Positions 38,007 through 49,080 of a DNA stretch of 64,000 bases are shown piece by piece. Source of the DNA: Choanephora cucurbitarum (Eukaryota; Mucoromycota; Mucoromycetes; Mucorales; Choanephoraceae); NCBI GenBank assembly GCA_025331435.1, contig JAIWNI010000003.1, positions 62,001 through 126,000 on the forward strand, read 5' to 3'. The notes below the pieces were generated by a model. That model saw only the letters and a program-made list of their open reading frames with translations, had not been told where the DNA came from and ran no database searches. The translations under genes were made by a program, and so were the position numbers. Positions within the stretch are counted from its first letter, which is position 1. Each line of letters opens with the position of its first letter.

Positions 38007-38924
38007 CTTAGCAGAAATCACTTTTACTCTATTGCGGTTAAGCAATGACAAATCTTCCATTTGCATGTCGATCCATGAATCTATGTAAATATGTATGAAT
38101 AAAGTGCTAACTATAGTTAACTAATAAAAGCTTAAGGCCCGGCATGCGTTACTACTCTCATCTCCTGCATCTCTTTCACGCCTTAGCTGGTATTACTACA
38201 GGTCTTCAGTATTAAGTTCAAACACAACAGGCTGTAATCGTACCCTTAAAACATGACACGCTTAAGTAGAAAAAGAAAGAACAGCCCACATAATTGCCCA
38301 AAAGAATCACTCCTCTACAGTTTACATGAAACAAATAAATGCTTACTCTATTTCATGCAATAGGTAGTTTCAATTCTGTATTTTCTTATTTATTCAAGTT
38401 TACTGGTCAAATTAAATTTCCAAAAACTAGAATTGAAAAGCCTCCCTTTAACTTGATTCTATATTATTCTAATGTCCGCTGTACATTACAACCAATAAGT
38501 CACACTATGCAATTCGAGATATAATACTTTTTGATTCATCACCTGTTGCCAGGATAGCTTTGGTTAATATGAGATTCATTGACTCCCTGATAAAACTATA
38601 TAGTGGCTTATCTATATCTTAAATTGGAATGCAGAAAAGCGATTGCATGATACCCTGCGCTGCCTTACAGCTTAGATGCGTTATTGATTTAAATTTAACA
38701 TGCGAAAGTCACCCAAAACGAATGAATTAGAGCAAGTAACATATAGTGGAACATGAGCGATGCGAGTAGAGAGGGGAGAGAAAGAGAGAAAGAGAGAGGT
38801 ATCAACTATTCTTGCCGAGTGAAAGGCTCTTAATCAGCTACCTACTGTATACTTTTCTTTTGACTTTTGTTTTATTCTGGATAATTATAATTTATTTACA
38901 AAAAAAAAGAGACGTACACACAAA

Positions 38925-40531
38925 TTACTGTCTCTTCTGCCTTTTTGAAGCTCTTATGGCTGCTTTTACCTCCGAGAAGGGCAGAGTGTAGGAGGGGGAG
39001 GGTTTTTCTTGCTGGCTTTTGCTTCTGAAGCAATGAAGCTTGTAGAACTTGGCAATTTTATAGATTGCCTTAATGTTTGACAACAAGATGTCATATTTAG
39101 CAATTGTTGTAGGCAGTACAACATTGCTCAACCTGTATAGTATATACAGGCCTGGAGAGTATTCCTTGGTGGCATAGAACTTGATGACAGGACCAACGCT
39201 TCTAAAACAAAGGAAGTACTCAGTCTTGCTGTCAAGCAGGCAAAGCTTTGAGTAGTATGCTGCCTTGATTAAGTCTGTCACTAATGCTTCTCGGTTGCCT
39301 TTTGCGTCATTTGGCTTGACTTCGCCTACCAAGTTGGTATAATGTCGAACACTATCCAAGTAAACGTCTGCCCAGTAATCAGGCCGACAAGCCATGATGT
39401 TGTTGGTGGAGAAGGCCGCCTTATTTGAGCTAATATAAGGATAGAACATTAAATGTTAGTGCTGCCATTGATGTTCTTATTTGTTATGAAAGCATACCTA
39501 TGTGGCAGCATCTTCTTTGCCTTCGCAATGCTCCTAATTAGAGGGTGAACTAGAGCAGTTTGTACGAACATTTCGGACATGTCCACTTCTACATCTACGA
39601 GTTCTTCTGCTAAGCTTATCAGCACTGAGATGATGGCACCGATAGCTTCATCATGCTTATGTTTTTTGGCAATTTTGGCAAGATCTTGTGTCAAATCCCA
39701 CTTGTCGTAATCATTTTCTTCATCATCATCTCCTTCATCACCATCATCTTTATCATCATCCCCATCCCCAACGCTGGCAGCGAAGTCAATTACAACCTTT
39801 GAAATGTCTGCGTATGCTTGCTTTGGCATGCTGATGGCATTGTAGATTTCTTCAAAAGGGGTCAAAATATCACTAAACTCTTCTTGACTCAGAAAAGTTA
39901 AAGGATGCTTCTTGTCAACGATAACAATTGAAGACAGCGAGAGGATCTTAGCAAGGTCTTTTTTGTAATTAAATTTCTTGTTGGCAATATCCGCAAGAGA
40001 TACTTGCTGGAAGCTGTTAAACTTGTTGATGAATGTGTCATTGTTTTTGTTTGTCACACTTAAGTGATCTGGGCTCAACGTGTCAAGGCCATTAGCTGCA
40101 ACAGCAAAAACGGAAAGCGCGTCTTGTGGCAAATGCTCAAGGGATTTGGAATGCCAAGTTGTAGATACTGATGTTAGAGTTGTGGGGGCAGTTGAGGAGG
40201 TGGGTGCGAACAGCTTCTCCGACACGGAAAATAACTTTTCCCAATCAACGTTTTGGGTATCGCAAAAGGTCTTACTTCTATGAGCCATTTCAGGCTTAAG
40301 CTTTAAGAAGGTATCCTCATATTTTTTTGACCAGATTGAACTCATTGAATGAGCTGACGCATATTTTTCATTAGTTATAATATGCTCGTTTTGAGCGACA
40401 AAAACACTTAATAAGATGTTTTTAGGAGTTGATTTGAGGATAAACTGATTAAGTTCTAAACGAAAAGTGTCAGGTTAGAGCATATATATGTCTAGGTGTT
40501 AACACATACCGTGTTCTCCTTTAAAGGGCAT
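38925..40531 (-). CDS. orphan protein with acidic tract
   Basis: Not recognised. Exons 40531-40510, 40455-39498 and 39429-38925 join in phase and give 494 residues from MPFKGEHELNQF. The middle has a run of Asp/Glu/Gly (residues ~255-275) followed by a predicted helical region. The C-terminus is basic (RASKRQKRQ), which could serve as a nuclear localisation signal. No transmembrane segment or known catalytic motif. The open frame continues upstream of the ATG to about 40610 without another Met, so the true start or an earlier exon may be missing. The transposon-rich surroundings suggest a lineage-specific family. Confidence 0.6.
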
Positions 40532-40904
40532 GTTTACAATAAATGGGTTAAAACGTGGAGTATGTGTGTCAGTAAGCAATAAGTTTGGTTGAAAGTGAAT
40601 AAAAAGACGTATGAAAAATTAGAGAAGAGAAGTCAATAAACGAGAAAAGGAGAGAAAAGGAGAGAAAAGGATTCAAATCACCTTTTACCTTTAAAAGACG
40701 AACAATACTGTCGGAGGCATATGTCTAATGTGCAGTTACACAAATCTTCTGAAAATATACCCCAGTGATCAATAGCTAAATTAGTGACAATGAAGAAAAA
40801 ATCGAATATCATTAACAAAAACAATGATTACATGATTAGAGAGTAGAATTTTGTTTTGCGACTAATCGGGTGAGTAAAAAACTATATCACTCTTATTAGC
40901 TTAC

Positions 40905-41018
40905 TTTGGCAGACGTCTTTTGTTCAAACGCAGGATGGCATATGATATCGTTCAACAAGATGGATTTACCATTGCCTGTTCTACCGAGTGCAATGGTATC
41001 CAGTGGTGGCTCTGACAT
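40905..41018 (-). CDS. P-loop NTPase first exon (AIG1-like), partial
   Basis: A 38-codon exon beginning MSEPPLDTIALGRTGNGKSI, with a GTAAGC donor. GRTGNGKS is a Walker A/G1 motif of the kind seen in AIG1/GIMAP-like GTPases. The next open stretch after an acceptor at about 40769 is out of phase, and I could not find G3 or G4 motifs, so this is either a decayed copy or the first exon of the downstream orphan gene with a junction I cannot resolve. Confidence 0.45.
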
Positions 41019-41570
41019 GAGAGAAAAGAGACAGTGAAGCAAGCAATCAGGCTCAAGGCAAACATAAGGTAGTTTTAGTGCAATGACAAGATCGATGAAC
41101 CAGGATATAGCAATAGTTTGGGTGCTGAGTATGGATAGTGAAAGTTGGATACTGGGTATAGCTTGGATATAGACAAATGGTGTCTCAAGTGAAGACAGAA
41201 CATGGGCGAGATGATATGTTGAAGAGCAAGTGAGTTAAAAAGAAAAAGTGCTACAAAGACTGAATGAAATTGAGCAACATTTGTTGAACTCATCAAAGCT
41301 TCCTAGAAAAGAATTGATCTTCTTCGAAGGTTTATAACCAAGAATCAAGATTGCATGGTCGAGCAGTTTCTTACCATGACATCTAAAATCAATTACAAGA
41401 GGTAGAAAATCTAAATTTCATTTTACATCGCTTTATAGTCTCATATTTTATCTTTGACTTAACTAGATTGATGAGAATCTCTACTTGTTTAACGATGATG
41501 AAAAAAGTCTTCAACATATTTAGTTGAATGATGTTCTTCCTTTTAAAGGATTTATGGTCTTCATAGCAAT
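41019..41570. other. gap between P-loop exon and MULE fragment
   Basis: About 550 bp without a recognised gene. It should contain the promoter of the minus-strand P-loop exon. Open frames here are short and unlike known proteins. Confidence 0.35.
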
Positions 41571-41783
41571 TTGGACTCTTGTTCAGATAATTCCTCTCTT
41601 TTCGCTTACAGTTTTATATCTCCTAGCCAACAAACCCTTATCAAGCAATCCCGTACCTTCTACATGGATGCCACTTATTACATCACTAGAAGAGTCAATG
41701 ATATATTAGGGGGGCTCAATAGTGCTTCATCTTTTTATACATCTAATTTTTTACATCTGCAGAATTTTAACTACACCCAATAA
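41571..41783 (+). pseudogene. MULE transposase fragment (left part)
   Basis: The frame contains SRTFYMDATYYITRRVNDIL, which resembles the start of a MULE transposase catalytic core, where an Asp-Ala/Gly-Thr-Tyr motif carries the first catalytic Asp (family knowledge). It is short, frameshifted, and shares strand with the MULE C-terminal pieces found beyond the gypsy element at 49081. Probably one old element cut in two. Confidence 0.4.
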
Positions 41784-42097
41784 AAGCCCACGTATAGTTT
41801 TGGTTATTGAGCGACCCAAATAATCGTGGTTTATACATCTTATTTCTTTGAAATCAGCCTTTTTGGTCCTGAATGTCCTTTTTCATTCCTGTTTTCGTAA
41901 TTTGTTTCCATGTATTTAAACAACAAAATTGCATCTTTATATACACCTTAAAAAAGAACCAGTTCATGCTCATAAAATACCTCTTAAAAAGAGATTTCAT
42001 ACGAAGTGGTTATCGGCCTTTTAACGAAAGTCATTAATTGACATTTAATCAACTACCTGCATGAATTTGAATATTTGAAGTTGCGAACTGTCAAGAT

Positions 42098-42409
42098 TGT
42101 TGTAGGGTGTCTTTTATACCTTATTGAACTCCGAAATTCTGCAATACTACACTTTTCTTGACTATAGATATCAGTTTATCTCTTTCAAGGCTCAAAGTAT
42201 AAATGTGAATTTTTGGAATGATAAAGATGATTTTTATTATTATTGAAAACAATTATATTTTATATGGAAGTGGCGTAGTACAGACGACATACATGACTTC
42301 ACAAACAAATAACAACTTTGAGAGTGTATATTATTTCTTGAATTGGTACAACTATTTAAATTCTGGAAGGAATTTGAGTTTTTATCTGGCTGAGGGACTG
42401 CTTACAACA
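42098..42409 (-). repeat. 3' LTR of the gypsy element
   Basis: 312 bp, starting TGTTGTAGGG and ending TTACAACA on the + strand; base-for-base equal to 48353-48664 by eye. The element is read on the minus strand, so this is its 3' LTR. Confidence 0.93.
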
Positions 42410-45400
42410 TTACATCCCCTTTTGTCGAAGAGACTTGTCTTTTTGATAAAACGATAGGGAAGCAGTGAGTCTTGGTCTTGATTTGTAGAGCTTGATTTGA
42501 TCCGCATGGTATGTGAGAGGAAGTTGGATGTCTTCATCCCGAATGAGGTACTTGTTATTACCCAGGACAGCTTTTATTTTGTAAGGTCCGACCCATCTTG
42601 TAAGTAGAATCTTGCTTTGTTCTTGCAACGTATGGTTCAATACCATTACGGAATCATTTACGTAGAAATGTTGAGTCTTAGCCTTCTTGTTGTATTGATC
42701 ACACATTTTTGCTTGGTACTTCATCAGATTGGTTCTTGCCTTTGGAAGGATTTCTTCATTCAATTGTCGAATGGTTTGAAGTCGGTTTTGTATCTTGTCA
42801 TATATACATGGATCTTCTATCTCCCACTCGATTTCTTCTTCAGTCAGTTTTCGCGGATTTCTACCATAGGCCAGGAAGAAGGGAGTATAGCCATGATCTC
42901 TTTTTACAGACGTTCGGATTACATACAGTACTGCTGGCAACCAAAGGTCCCAATCTTGGTTATATTCATAACAATATTTCTTAATCACCGACTTGATAAC
43001 ACCATTCATCCTTTCCACCTTTCCTTGGCCTTGAGGTCGGTAGGCTATCCCAAACTTCATTGTGATTCCATAGTTTGACATCATCATCACTTTTACTTCT
43101 TCTGCATCAAAATGTTTGCCGAGATCAGAACGTACAACTCCTGGTACCCCATATGCGCATATCCATTCAAACAGACATATACAGGTAAAACCAGAACTTT
43201 GCGTCGGAGTAGGCTTGACTTCGGTCCATCCAGTAAACTTATCAATGAGAACCAGTGCTGCATTGTTTCCTTGTTTGGTCAGTGGCAACGCTATATAATC
43301 AATATAGATCTGTTTGAAGCATTCGTCGTTTCCTTCTCGGTTGTTTAGAGTTAAGGGAGCTGGGGGATTTCTTGGACCGAACTGTTGGCAAACTTGACAT
43401 TGACTAACATATTCGCGAACTGCATCAAAGTAACCTGGCCAATAGTACGCTTCTTTGATCTTGGCAAAAGTACGATCAACTCCTTGATGTCCTGCTAAAA
43501 TATGGTCATGGTATGCCTTTAAAAGCGGTAGAGCTTCTCCTTCTTTGACCACGAGTCTATTGTTTGAATACTTGTTGCAAGCCTTCTTATACAACTGCTC
43601 ATCCTTGATCATATACTTGGTAGCTTGGTGCTTGATGGCCTTTCTTCTGGACAGCGAAGCCTCTGCAGGGTATTGCCATTTGCGTAGAAAATTGTAAAGA
43701 TCATGATACTCTTTCAACGGCATACCTGAGACATTGGATCTGCTTGGTTCTGTGGTTTTCAGTTTCTTTGCGCCTTGTGGTCCTCCATCCTCAATGTCTT
43801 CTCTCTTCCTAATAGTATTGATTGGGAGATGATACTCTTGAATGATTTCTTCAAAATCAGGACCATCACTGTAAGAGGGCGGTAACCTAGACATAGCGTC
43901 CGCTTGGACATTGATCTTTCCTGGCCGGTAGATAATATCAAAATCATAGGCCAACAAGGAGGCTTGCCATCTGATCACCTTAGCTGAAGCATCCTCGTTG
44001 AATTTGATAAGATATGAAAGACTTTTCTGATCTGTGACCACCGTAAACTTCGTATGCATCAAATAGACCTTGTAAAAATGAATAAAGTATACTATGGCAT
44101 AGAATTCTTTTTCGTATACGGACATCTTTTTTTCTTGGTCCGAGAGAGCTTTGCTTCCAAAGTATACAGGACGTAACATAGTAGGATCGTTGTCGTCTGC
44201 TTGAGTAAGAACCCCGCCAATACCGATATTGGACGCATCTGTCCACAACACGAATTCTTTGGAATAGTCAGGATGAACAAGCAAGCAGTCTTCCACAATC
44301 ATCTTCTTACATTCTTGGAAACTCTTTTCTTGCTCATCGCTCCAGACATATGGGACGTTTTTCTTCTTCAGCATGTTCAATGGACTAAGTAAAACCGACA
44401 GCTTTGGAAGATACCTTCGATAGTATTGTATCATACCAATAAATCTGTTCAATGCAGTCAAGTTTTCAGGTCTAGGATATTCTTGTACCTTTCGGACTTT
44501 CTTCTGATCCATTTTGAATCCATCAGTACTTAGGATGTGGCCTAGAACAGGGATTTCCTTGTACCCAAACTTGCATTTTGTTACGGACAGAGAAAGCCCA
44601 GCTTGAGCGGCTTTCTTCAGAATTGTCTCCAAGTGTACCAAATGATCATCAAATGTTGTAGAAAAGATCAACGCATCATCAATGTAGATCACCACAAATC
44701 GATACAATTCTTCGAAGAAAATCGTGTCCATAACCTTTTGCCATGCAGCTGGTGAAGACTTCAGTCCCATCGGCAATCTTGTCCAGCGGAACTGTCCAAA
44801 TGTTGTTGCAAAGCCAGTCAAATCCTTACTATCATCATCCAGACGCAGTTGCCAAAATCCTTTAAGACAGTCAAAGGCAGAGAAGTACGCGGCTTGACCC
44901 AAGATTGTAAATAAAAAGTTTATATTGGGGATGGGATATCCAGAATCCTTGATGACAATGTTTATGGGACGATAGTTTAGACACAGCCTGAACGGGTCTT
45001 TCTTTCCTGCTTGTGCTTGAATGGCTATACTAGTGTACTGCTGTTTTTGTCCATTTGCGTCTACACCTTCGTGTATCATCACATCAGAACCAGGAAACGC
45101 TTGTTGAGTAGCTTCTAATGAGCTCATGTCCGTCTCGGCTAAGGCTTCTTGAGGCAACTCTAGAGTCAAAGTCCAAACTGCTTTGGGTTTTGAAGTCTTT
45201 CCCTTTTTTAGCAAAGGCTTTTGATTCATCTTCTTGAACCGTCTACGAGGCTTCACTTGAGAACGATCATTCGGAACCAGTACAACCGCTGCTGCCCAAG
45301 GCGAATCACAGCTTTCTACTAAACCTAGTTCCATAAGTTGACTGATGTACCCTTTTAACCATTCATTGGCTTCATAGGGAAGTAGTCTTGGAGGTACTTT

Positions 45401-47129
45401 CACAGGTTTGGCTCCATCTTTCAATTGTATACTATGTGGTTCAACATTCAGCGCTTTGACGTCTTGTAACGAAGAGGCAAAAACTTCACTATATTTGTTT
45501 AGCACCGATATAATCCGACTTTTCTGATCTTCCGTTAGTTCAGGATTAATGTCAAATTCCCATGTCTTTGGGCCATTTTCAACAGTATATGTAGGAAGTT
45601 CTGGACCGTATTCCACTATGTTAACGTCCATAAAACGAACACTCTTTTGCGTGGTATAGACCCCTAAAGCTTTCATTTCAGCACAACTAGGTTGAAACAC
45701 CGGACCTTCTAGCATGGACATAGGCTGAATGCTTATATCTTGATCATGATGGTTGATATAAATCCTTTGGAGAAGATCTGTTAAAAGTTCAGTAGATGTT
45801 TCAATCTTGGTCGAAGGAGGTATCAGTTCCGCATCAAACAGCTTTCCTAATACAGTTCCTTGAGGGACGGTACTTGTTTTTAGCATCATATTAACAACGA
45901 TTGTGCAGTAGAACCCTTTGCCTCCTTTTTCATATAAGGCTGGTGTGAGCAATATCTTGTACTTTGTCAATAAGCTGGTCTCTGGCTGCAAAACTTTATC
46001 TTTCTCCCATTTTGAAGCCTCGCCTTCTAATTGAAGCCATATCAATTGTGTTTCTCCAGGCTGTAAGACTAGTTCATTCTCTAGCCGAATCTCTTTAATG
46101 GATTCATTCTGTTCATCATTCTTTACAGAAACAGGCATAATGAGACGATCGTCTTCTAAAGCACCTTGTAGACCCGCTCGTTGATCTTCTCCACTGAAAG
46201 TGTTAACAACAATTTCGCGGCCGTTTTCTTGACGGAAGATGACAGCATTGTTTCGTGGATCTATAAGAGCATTGGTAGCCATTATAAAGTCCAGACCAAG
46301 AATAGCTGGAGTGTTGGGATTATTTGTTACACAAAACGTATGGGTAACTAGCAACTCGTCATGTACTTGTACTTTTAGCTTTAATACACCCGCAGGGATA
46401 TCGATTTCCCCACCACCATACTTCAGGGTTTTATTAGTAGGAGTGATTTTGCCTTCTTGTTTCCATCTTTTGACTAGATGTAACGGAACAAGAGAGATCA
46501 CGGCCCCTCCGTCCACCAAGAATTCTTGTACGTGGTTCTCTTCGACAATACCAGCCATCAGTTGAAGATGTGTTTCATACGGACCACTCTGGGTAGTATC
46601 CAGTGAGATATTCTGTACTACATCCATACGATCTTCATCCTTGTGCTTTATTTTGTGAGAAACCGGTTGACCTCCCAAAAGATGCAAATATTGGTAATGT
46701 AGTTCAGGAGAGTAGTATAGCATTTGTGGCAACGGCATAGTAATAGATGTTCCCCATAGAGTTTCCTCCAAATTCAGCAGTTTAGGAGCATTTGTTTTCT
46801 TATCCACCATGATTGGAAACTCACGGTTCATTTTACGTGCAATGGAAGGGGGTATTTCGCCTTTCGCTTTCGCCTCATCGTCCATCCGCTTGTACAAAGC
46901 TTTTGCCGCTCTCGCCTTCTCTAAGTTTCTCAACTGAATATTATGTCTTTCTTCACTAGTCAGTTTCGGCTTAGTTGAATGCAGGTCGGTATCTACAGCA
47001 TAAACTGAGGTTCTTTCTTCTACGGTGATTACGTTTATTGATTCATTACTAGGACTTTCATATTCTGAAGGCTCCTCCTTGCCTAATTCGTGATAGGGGA
47101 GCCCGCGAGAAAATCCTCTTCAGTATCAA
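42410..47129 (-). CDS. pol: gypsy Pol polyprotein (PR-RT-RH-IN)
   Basis: Frame open from about 47129 (overlapping the gag end) to TAA at 42412-42410; no ATG is needed if it is made by frameshift. Order: retropepsin-like segment EFLVDGGAVISLVPLHLV; reverse transcriptase with FSAFDCLKGFWQLRL, LPMGLKSSPAAWQ and the YIDD catalytic box; RNase H starting FVLWTDASNIGIGGVL; integrase zinc finger HDHILAGHQ...CQVCQQ; integrase core with Asp in IYIDYIAL, Asp in VRSDLGKHF and Glu in GQGKVERMNG. The C-terminus has a GPY-like segment (TRWVGPYKIKAVLG). The protease shows Asp-Gly-Gly rather than the usual Asp-Ser/Thr-Gly. Confidence 0.92.
42416..42423 (-). promoter_or_regulatory. polypurine tract of gypsy element
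   Basis: AAAAGGGG on the minus strand, six bases before the 3' LTR, the position expected of the plus-strand primer. It lies inside the end of the pol reading frame, whose stop codon touches the LTR. Confidence 0.75.
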
Positions 47130-48129
47130 CGCAGTTCACATCATTCATTCTGTCACCATTTCTTCTCTTGAACTTAGGGCATTCATAAGGTTTGTGATCC
47201 TTAGTATGGCAGTATTTACACGGGTTAGGACACACTTTCTTGTAATGTCCTTCTTCATTACAGTTCGCACACTTGATAACCTTGTTATTAGCTGCCTTTT
47301 CAAGATGTGTAATCCTGTCTTTGATTAACGCCATGTCATTGTGTAATACGTCAAGTGATTCAGATATTTGTTTTTGCATCCTAGTAAATTGGTCCGGTTC
47401 TTTGTTTGTTTGTTTCAAAGTAGGGTCATTCCTTTGTACCACATTATACACAGGTTGAGTGCTTCTCACAACTTGAGGCTGTGCCACTGGCGCAACATGC
47501 TCAGCCTTGTAAGCGATAGTATTATACGTAGTATACAAACATTCCTCTGCCCAAGCAAAGATGGTCTCTAACCCGCCTATGGTTTTCAGGCTTTCTTTAA
47601 TGTCTTGGCGATACGGATCTTTGATCGCTTGGTCACAAAATTGATAAACTTGGGGGACAAGACCGTTAAGGATGTCTCTTATCTGTTGTTTTACAGGCTT
47701 CTCTTCTTTAGATAGATTAGCTTTTTGTAAAAGATAGCACTTGGTTTCTAGGTATTCTAGAGGAGTTTCATTCAAAGATTGTCTATATTCTTCATATTGT
47801 TTAAGATAAACTTCTTTCCAGTAGTCAGTGACAAACTTCTTTTTGAATGCACTTATTAATGAGTTTAAAGCCTCATTATCAAAGGACATTTCTGCAAACT
47901 TTGTTTCATCTTTAGCTTTGAGATTAGTCACCCAGCGGTCAGCGGCTCCTTCCAAGCTTAACAAAAAGATTTCTTTCTTTCTCTTTTCATCAATCCAATT
48001 ATTCCACCTGCAGACCTTGTGGAAGTCATCTAGGAACTTGATAGGATCTTGTTGCCTTCCGGATCCAGAGAACGTAGGAGGTGCTTTGAGATTCACTTCA
48101 GCAGCAATTATGGGGGTAATTGTGCTCAT
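47083..48129 (-). CDS. gag: gypsy Gag protein
   Basis: 348 residues. A capsid-like region (LKAPPTFSGSG, FLDDFHKVCRWNNW, FLLSLEGAADRWV) typical of retrotransposon gag is followed by a linker and two CCHC zinc knuckles, C-A-N-C-N-E-E-G-H-Y-K-K-V-C and C-K-Y-C-H-T-K-D-H-K-P-Y-E-C, both CX2CX4HX4C, which bind nucleic acid. The stop TAG is at 47085-47083. Pol is in the -1 frame relative to Gag with about 45 nt overlap. Confidence 0.92.
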   Translation of the reverse strand: MSTITPIIAAEVNLKAPPTFSGSGRQQDPIKFLDDFHKVCRWNNWIDEKRKKEIFLLSLEGAADRWVTNLKAKDETKFAEMSFDNEALNSLISAFKKKFVTDYWKEVYLKQYEEYRQSLNETPLEYLETKCYLLQKANLSKEEKPVKQQIRDILNGLVPQVYQFCDQAIKDPYRQDIKESLKTIGGLETIFAWAEECLYTTYNTIAYKAEHVAPVAQPQVVRSTQPVYNVVQRNDPTLKQTNKEPDQFTRMQKQISESLDVLHNDMALIKDRITHLEKAANNKVIKCANCNEEGHYKKVCPNPCKYCHTKDHKPYECPKFKRRNGDRMNDVNCVDTEEDFLAGSPITN

Positions 48130-48332
48130 ATCTTTCTTTTGGTGATTTGTAGGTTTTTGAGTGTTTTTAGATTTTTTTCTGCTAATTTTGCCTTATTTTT
48201 CTTTGGTTTTTGTACTTTGATTCTTGACTATGGACTTCTTAGTTTCTTTGTTTATACGTATAGGCCTAATTCTGCTTTACCTATAGATATAATAAAACTT
48301 ATTGATCTTATCAGCGATGTGTTCAAATAAGG

Positions 48333-48350
48333 CGCCCAGCTTCTCCACCA
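48333..48350 (-). promoter_or_regulatory. primer-binding site of gypsy element
   Basis: Two bases inside the 5' LTR the minus strand reads TGGTGGAGAAGCTGGGCG. TGG pairs with the CCA end of a tRNA. The matching tRNA is not identified. Confidence 0.6.
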
Positions 48351-48352
48351 AT

Positions 48353-48664
48353 TGTTGTAGGGTGTCTTTTATACCTTATTGAACTCCGAAATTCTGCAAT
48401 ACTACACTTTTCTTGACTATAGATATCAGTTTATCTCTTTCAAGGCTCAAAGTATAAATGTGAATTTTTGGAATGATAAAGATGATTTTTATTATTATTG
48501 AAAACAATTATATTTTATATGGAAGTGGCGTAGTACAGACGACATACATGACTTCACAAACAAATAACAACTTTGAGAGTGTATATTATTTCTTGAATTG
48601 GTACAACTATTTAAATTCTGGAAGGAATTTGAGTTTTTATCTGGCTGAGGGACTGCTTACAACA
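48353..48664 (-). repeat. 5' LTR of the gypsy element
   Basis: 312 bp, same sequence as the other LTR. It should contain the element's promoter, reading toward lower coordinates. Confidence 0.93.
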
Positions 48665-49080
48665 AGATGAAAAAACATGAAAAGTCATGTATAAAAATTT
48701 TGTTGTTCATTGTAACGACCACCTTTTTTCTTTCCCCGTTTTGTGACTTTCTTTATTTTTCTTTTCGTATAAATACCACATCTTTTTATAAATAAAACAA
48801 TAGCTTTGATCTCACACATAAAACAGACAGGAACTTATTCCTTTATCTTATTTTATTTTTTACTCTAATTTTCTCTTACTTTTCTCCTTTTACTTTTCAT
48901 CATTTGTGAGAACACCTTCCTATACGGATAACAATCTTACACGTGAACCATATACTAAGTGGCATATATTTGATAAGAATCTTCTCATTTCTATCGCTAT
49001 AAAGAATATTTTTTCCTGGTTGTGAGACTCAATATTGTTCAGTTCATGTCTCTCAAGCATGAAGTAGACAACTGAGCTTC
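48665..49080. other. gap right of gypsy element with TATA-like motifs
   Basis: No coding sequence recognised. It has TATAAATA at about 48769-48776 and T/C-rich sequence after it, which looks like a promoter or the remains of another element's terminal region. Confidence 0.35.

Larger units (their letters stand above)
37393..38924. other. 1.5-kb gene-free region with a repeat pair
   Basis: No gene is recognised. It starts with the dehydrogenase promoter and contains the 94-bp direct repeats at 37771 and 37913. An AG-rich run sits near 38775-38799, and the 3' end of the orphan acidic gene follows at 38925. Confidence 0.45.
42098..48664 (-). mobile_element. Ty3/gypsy LTR retrotransposon, apparently intact, 6,567 bp
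   Basis: Two 312-bp LTRs that I read as identical bracket an internal part on the minus strand: primer-binding site, gag, pol (protease, reverse transcriptase, RNase H, integrase in that order, as in gypsy elements) and a polypurine tract. Each LTR runs TGTTGTA...TACAACA. The flanks carry AGAT at both ends (42094-42097 and 48665-48668), a target-site duplication that becomes 5 bp (AAGAT) if the last LTR base is counted. Both main ORFs are uninterrupted. Identical LTRs imply recent insertion. Confidence 0.93.
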
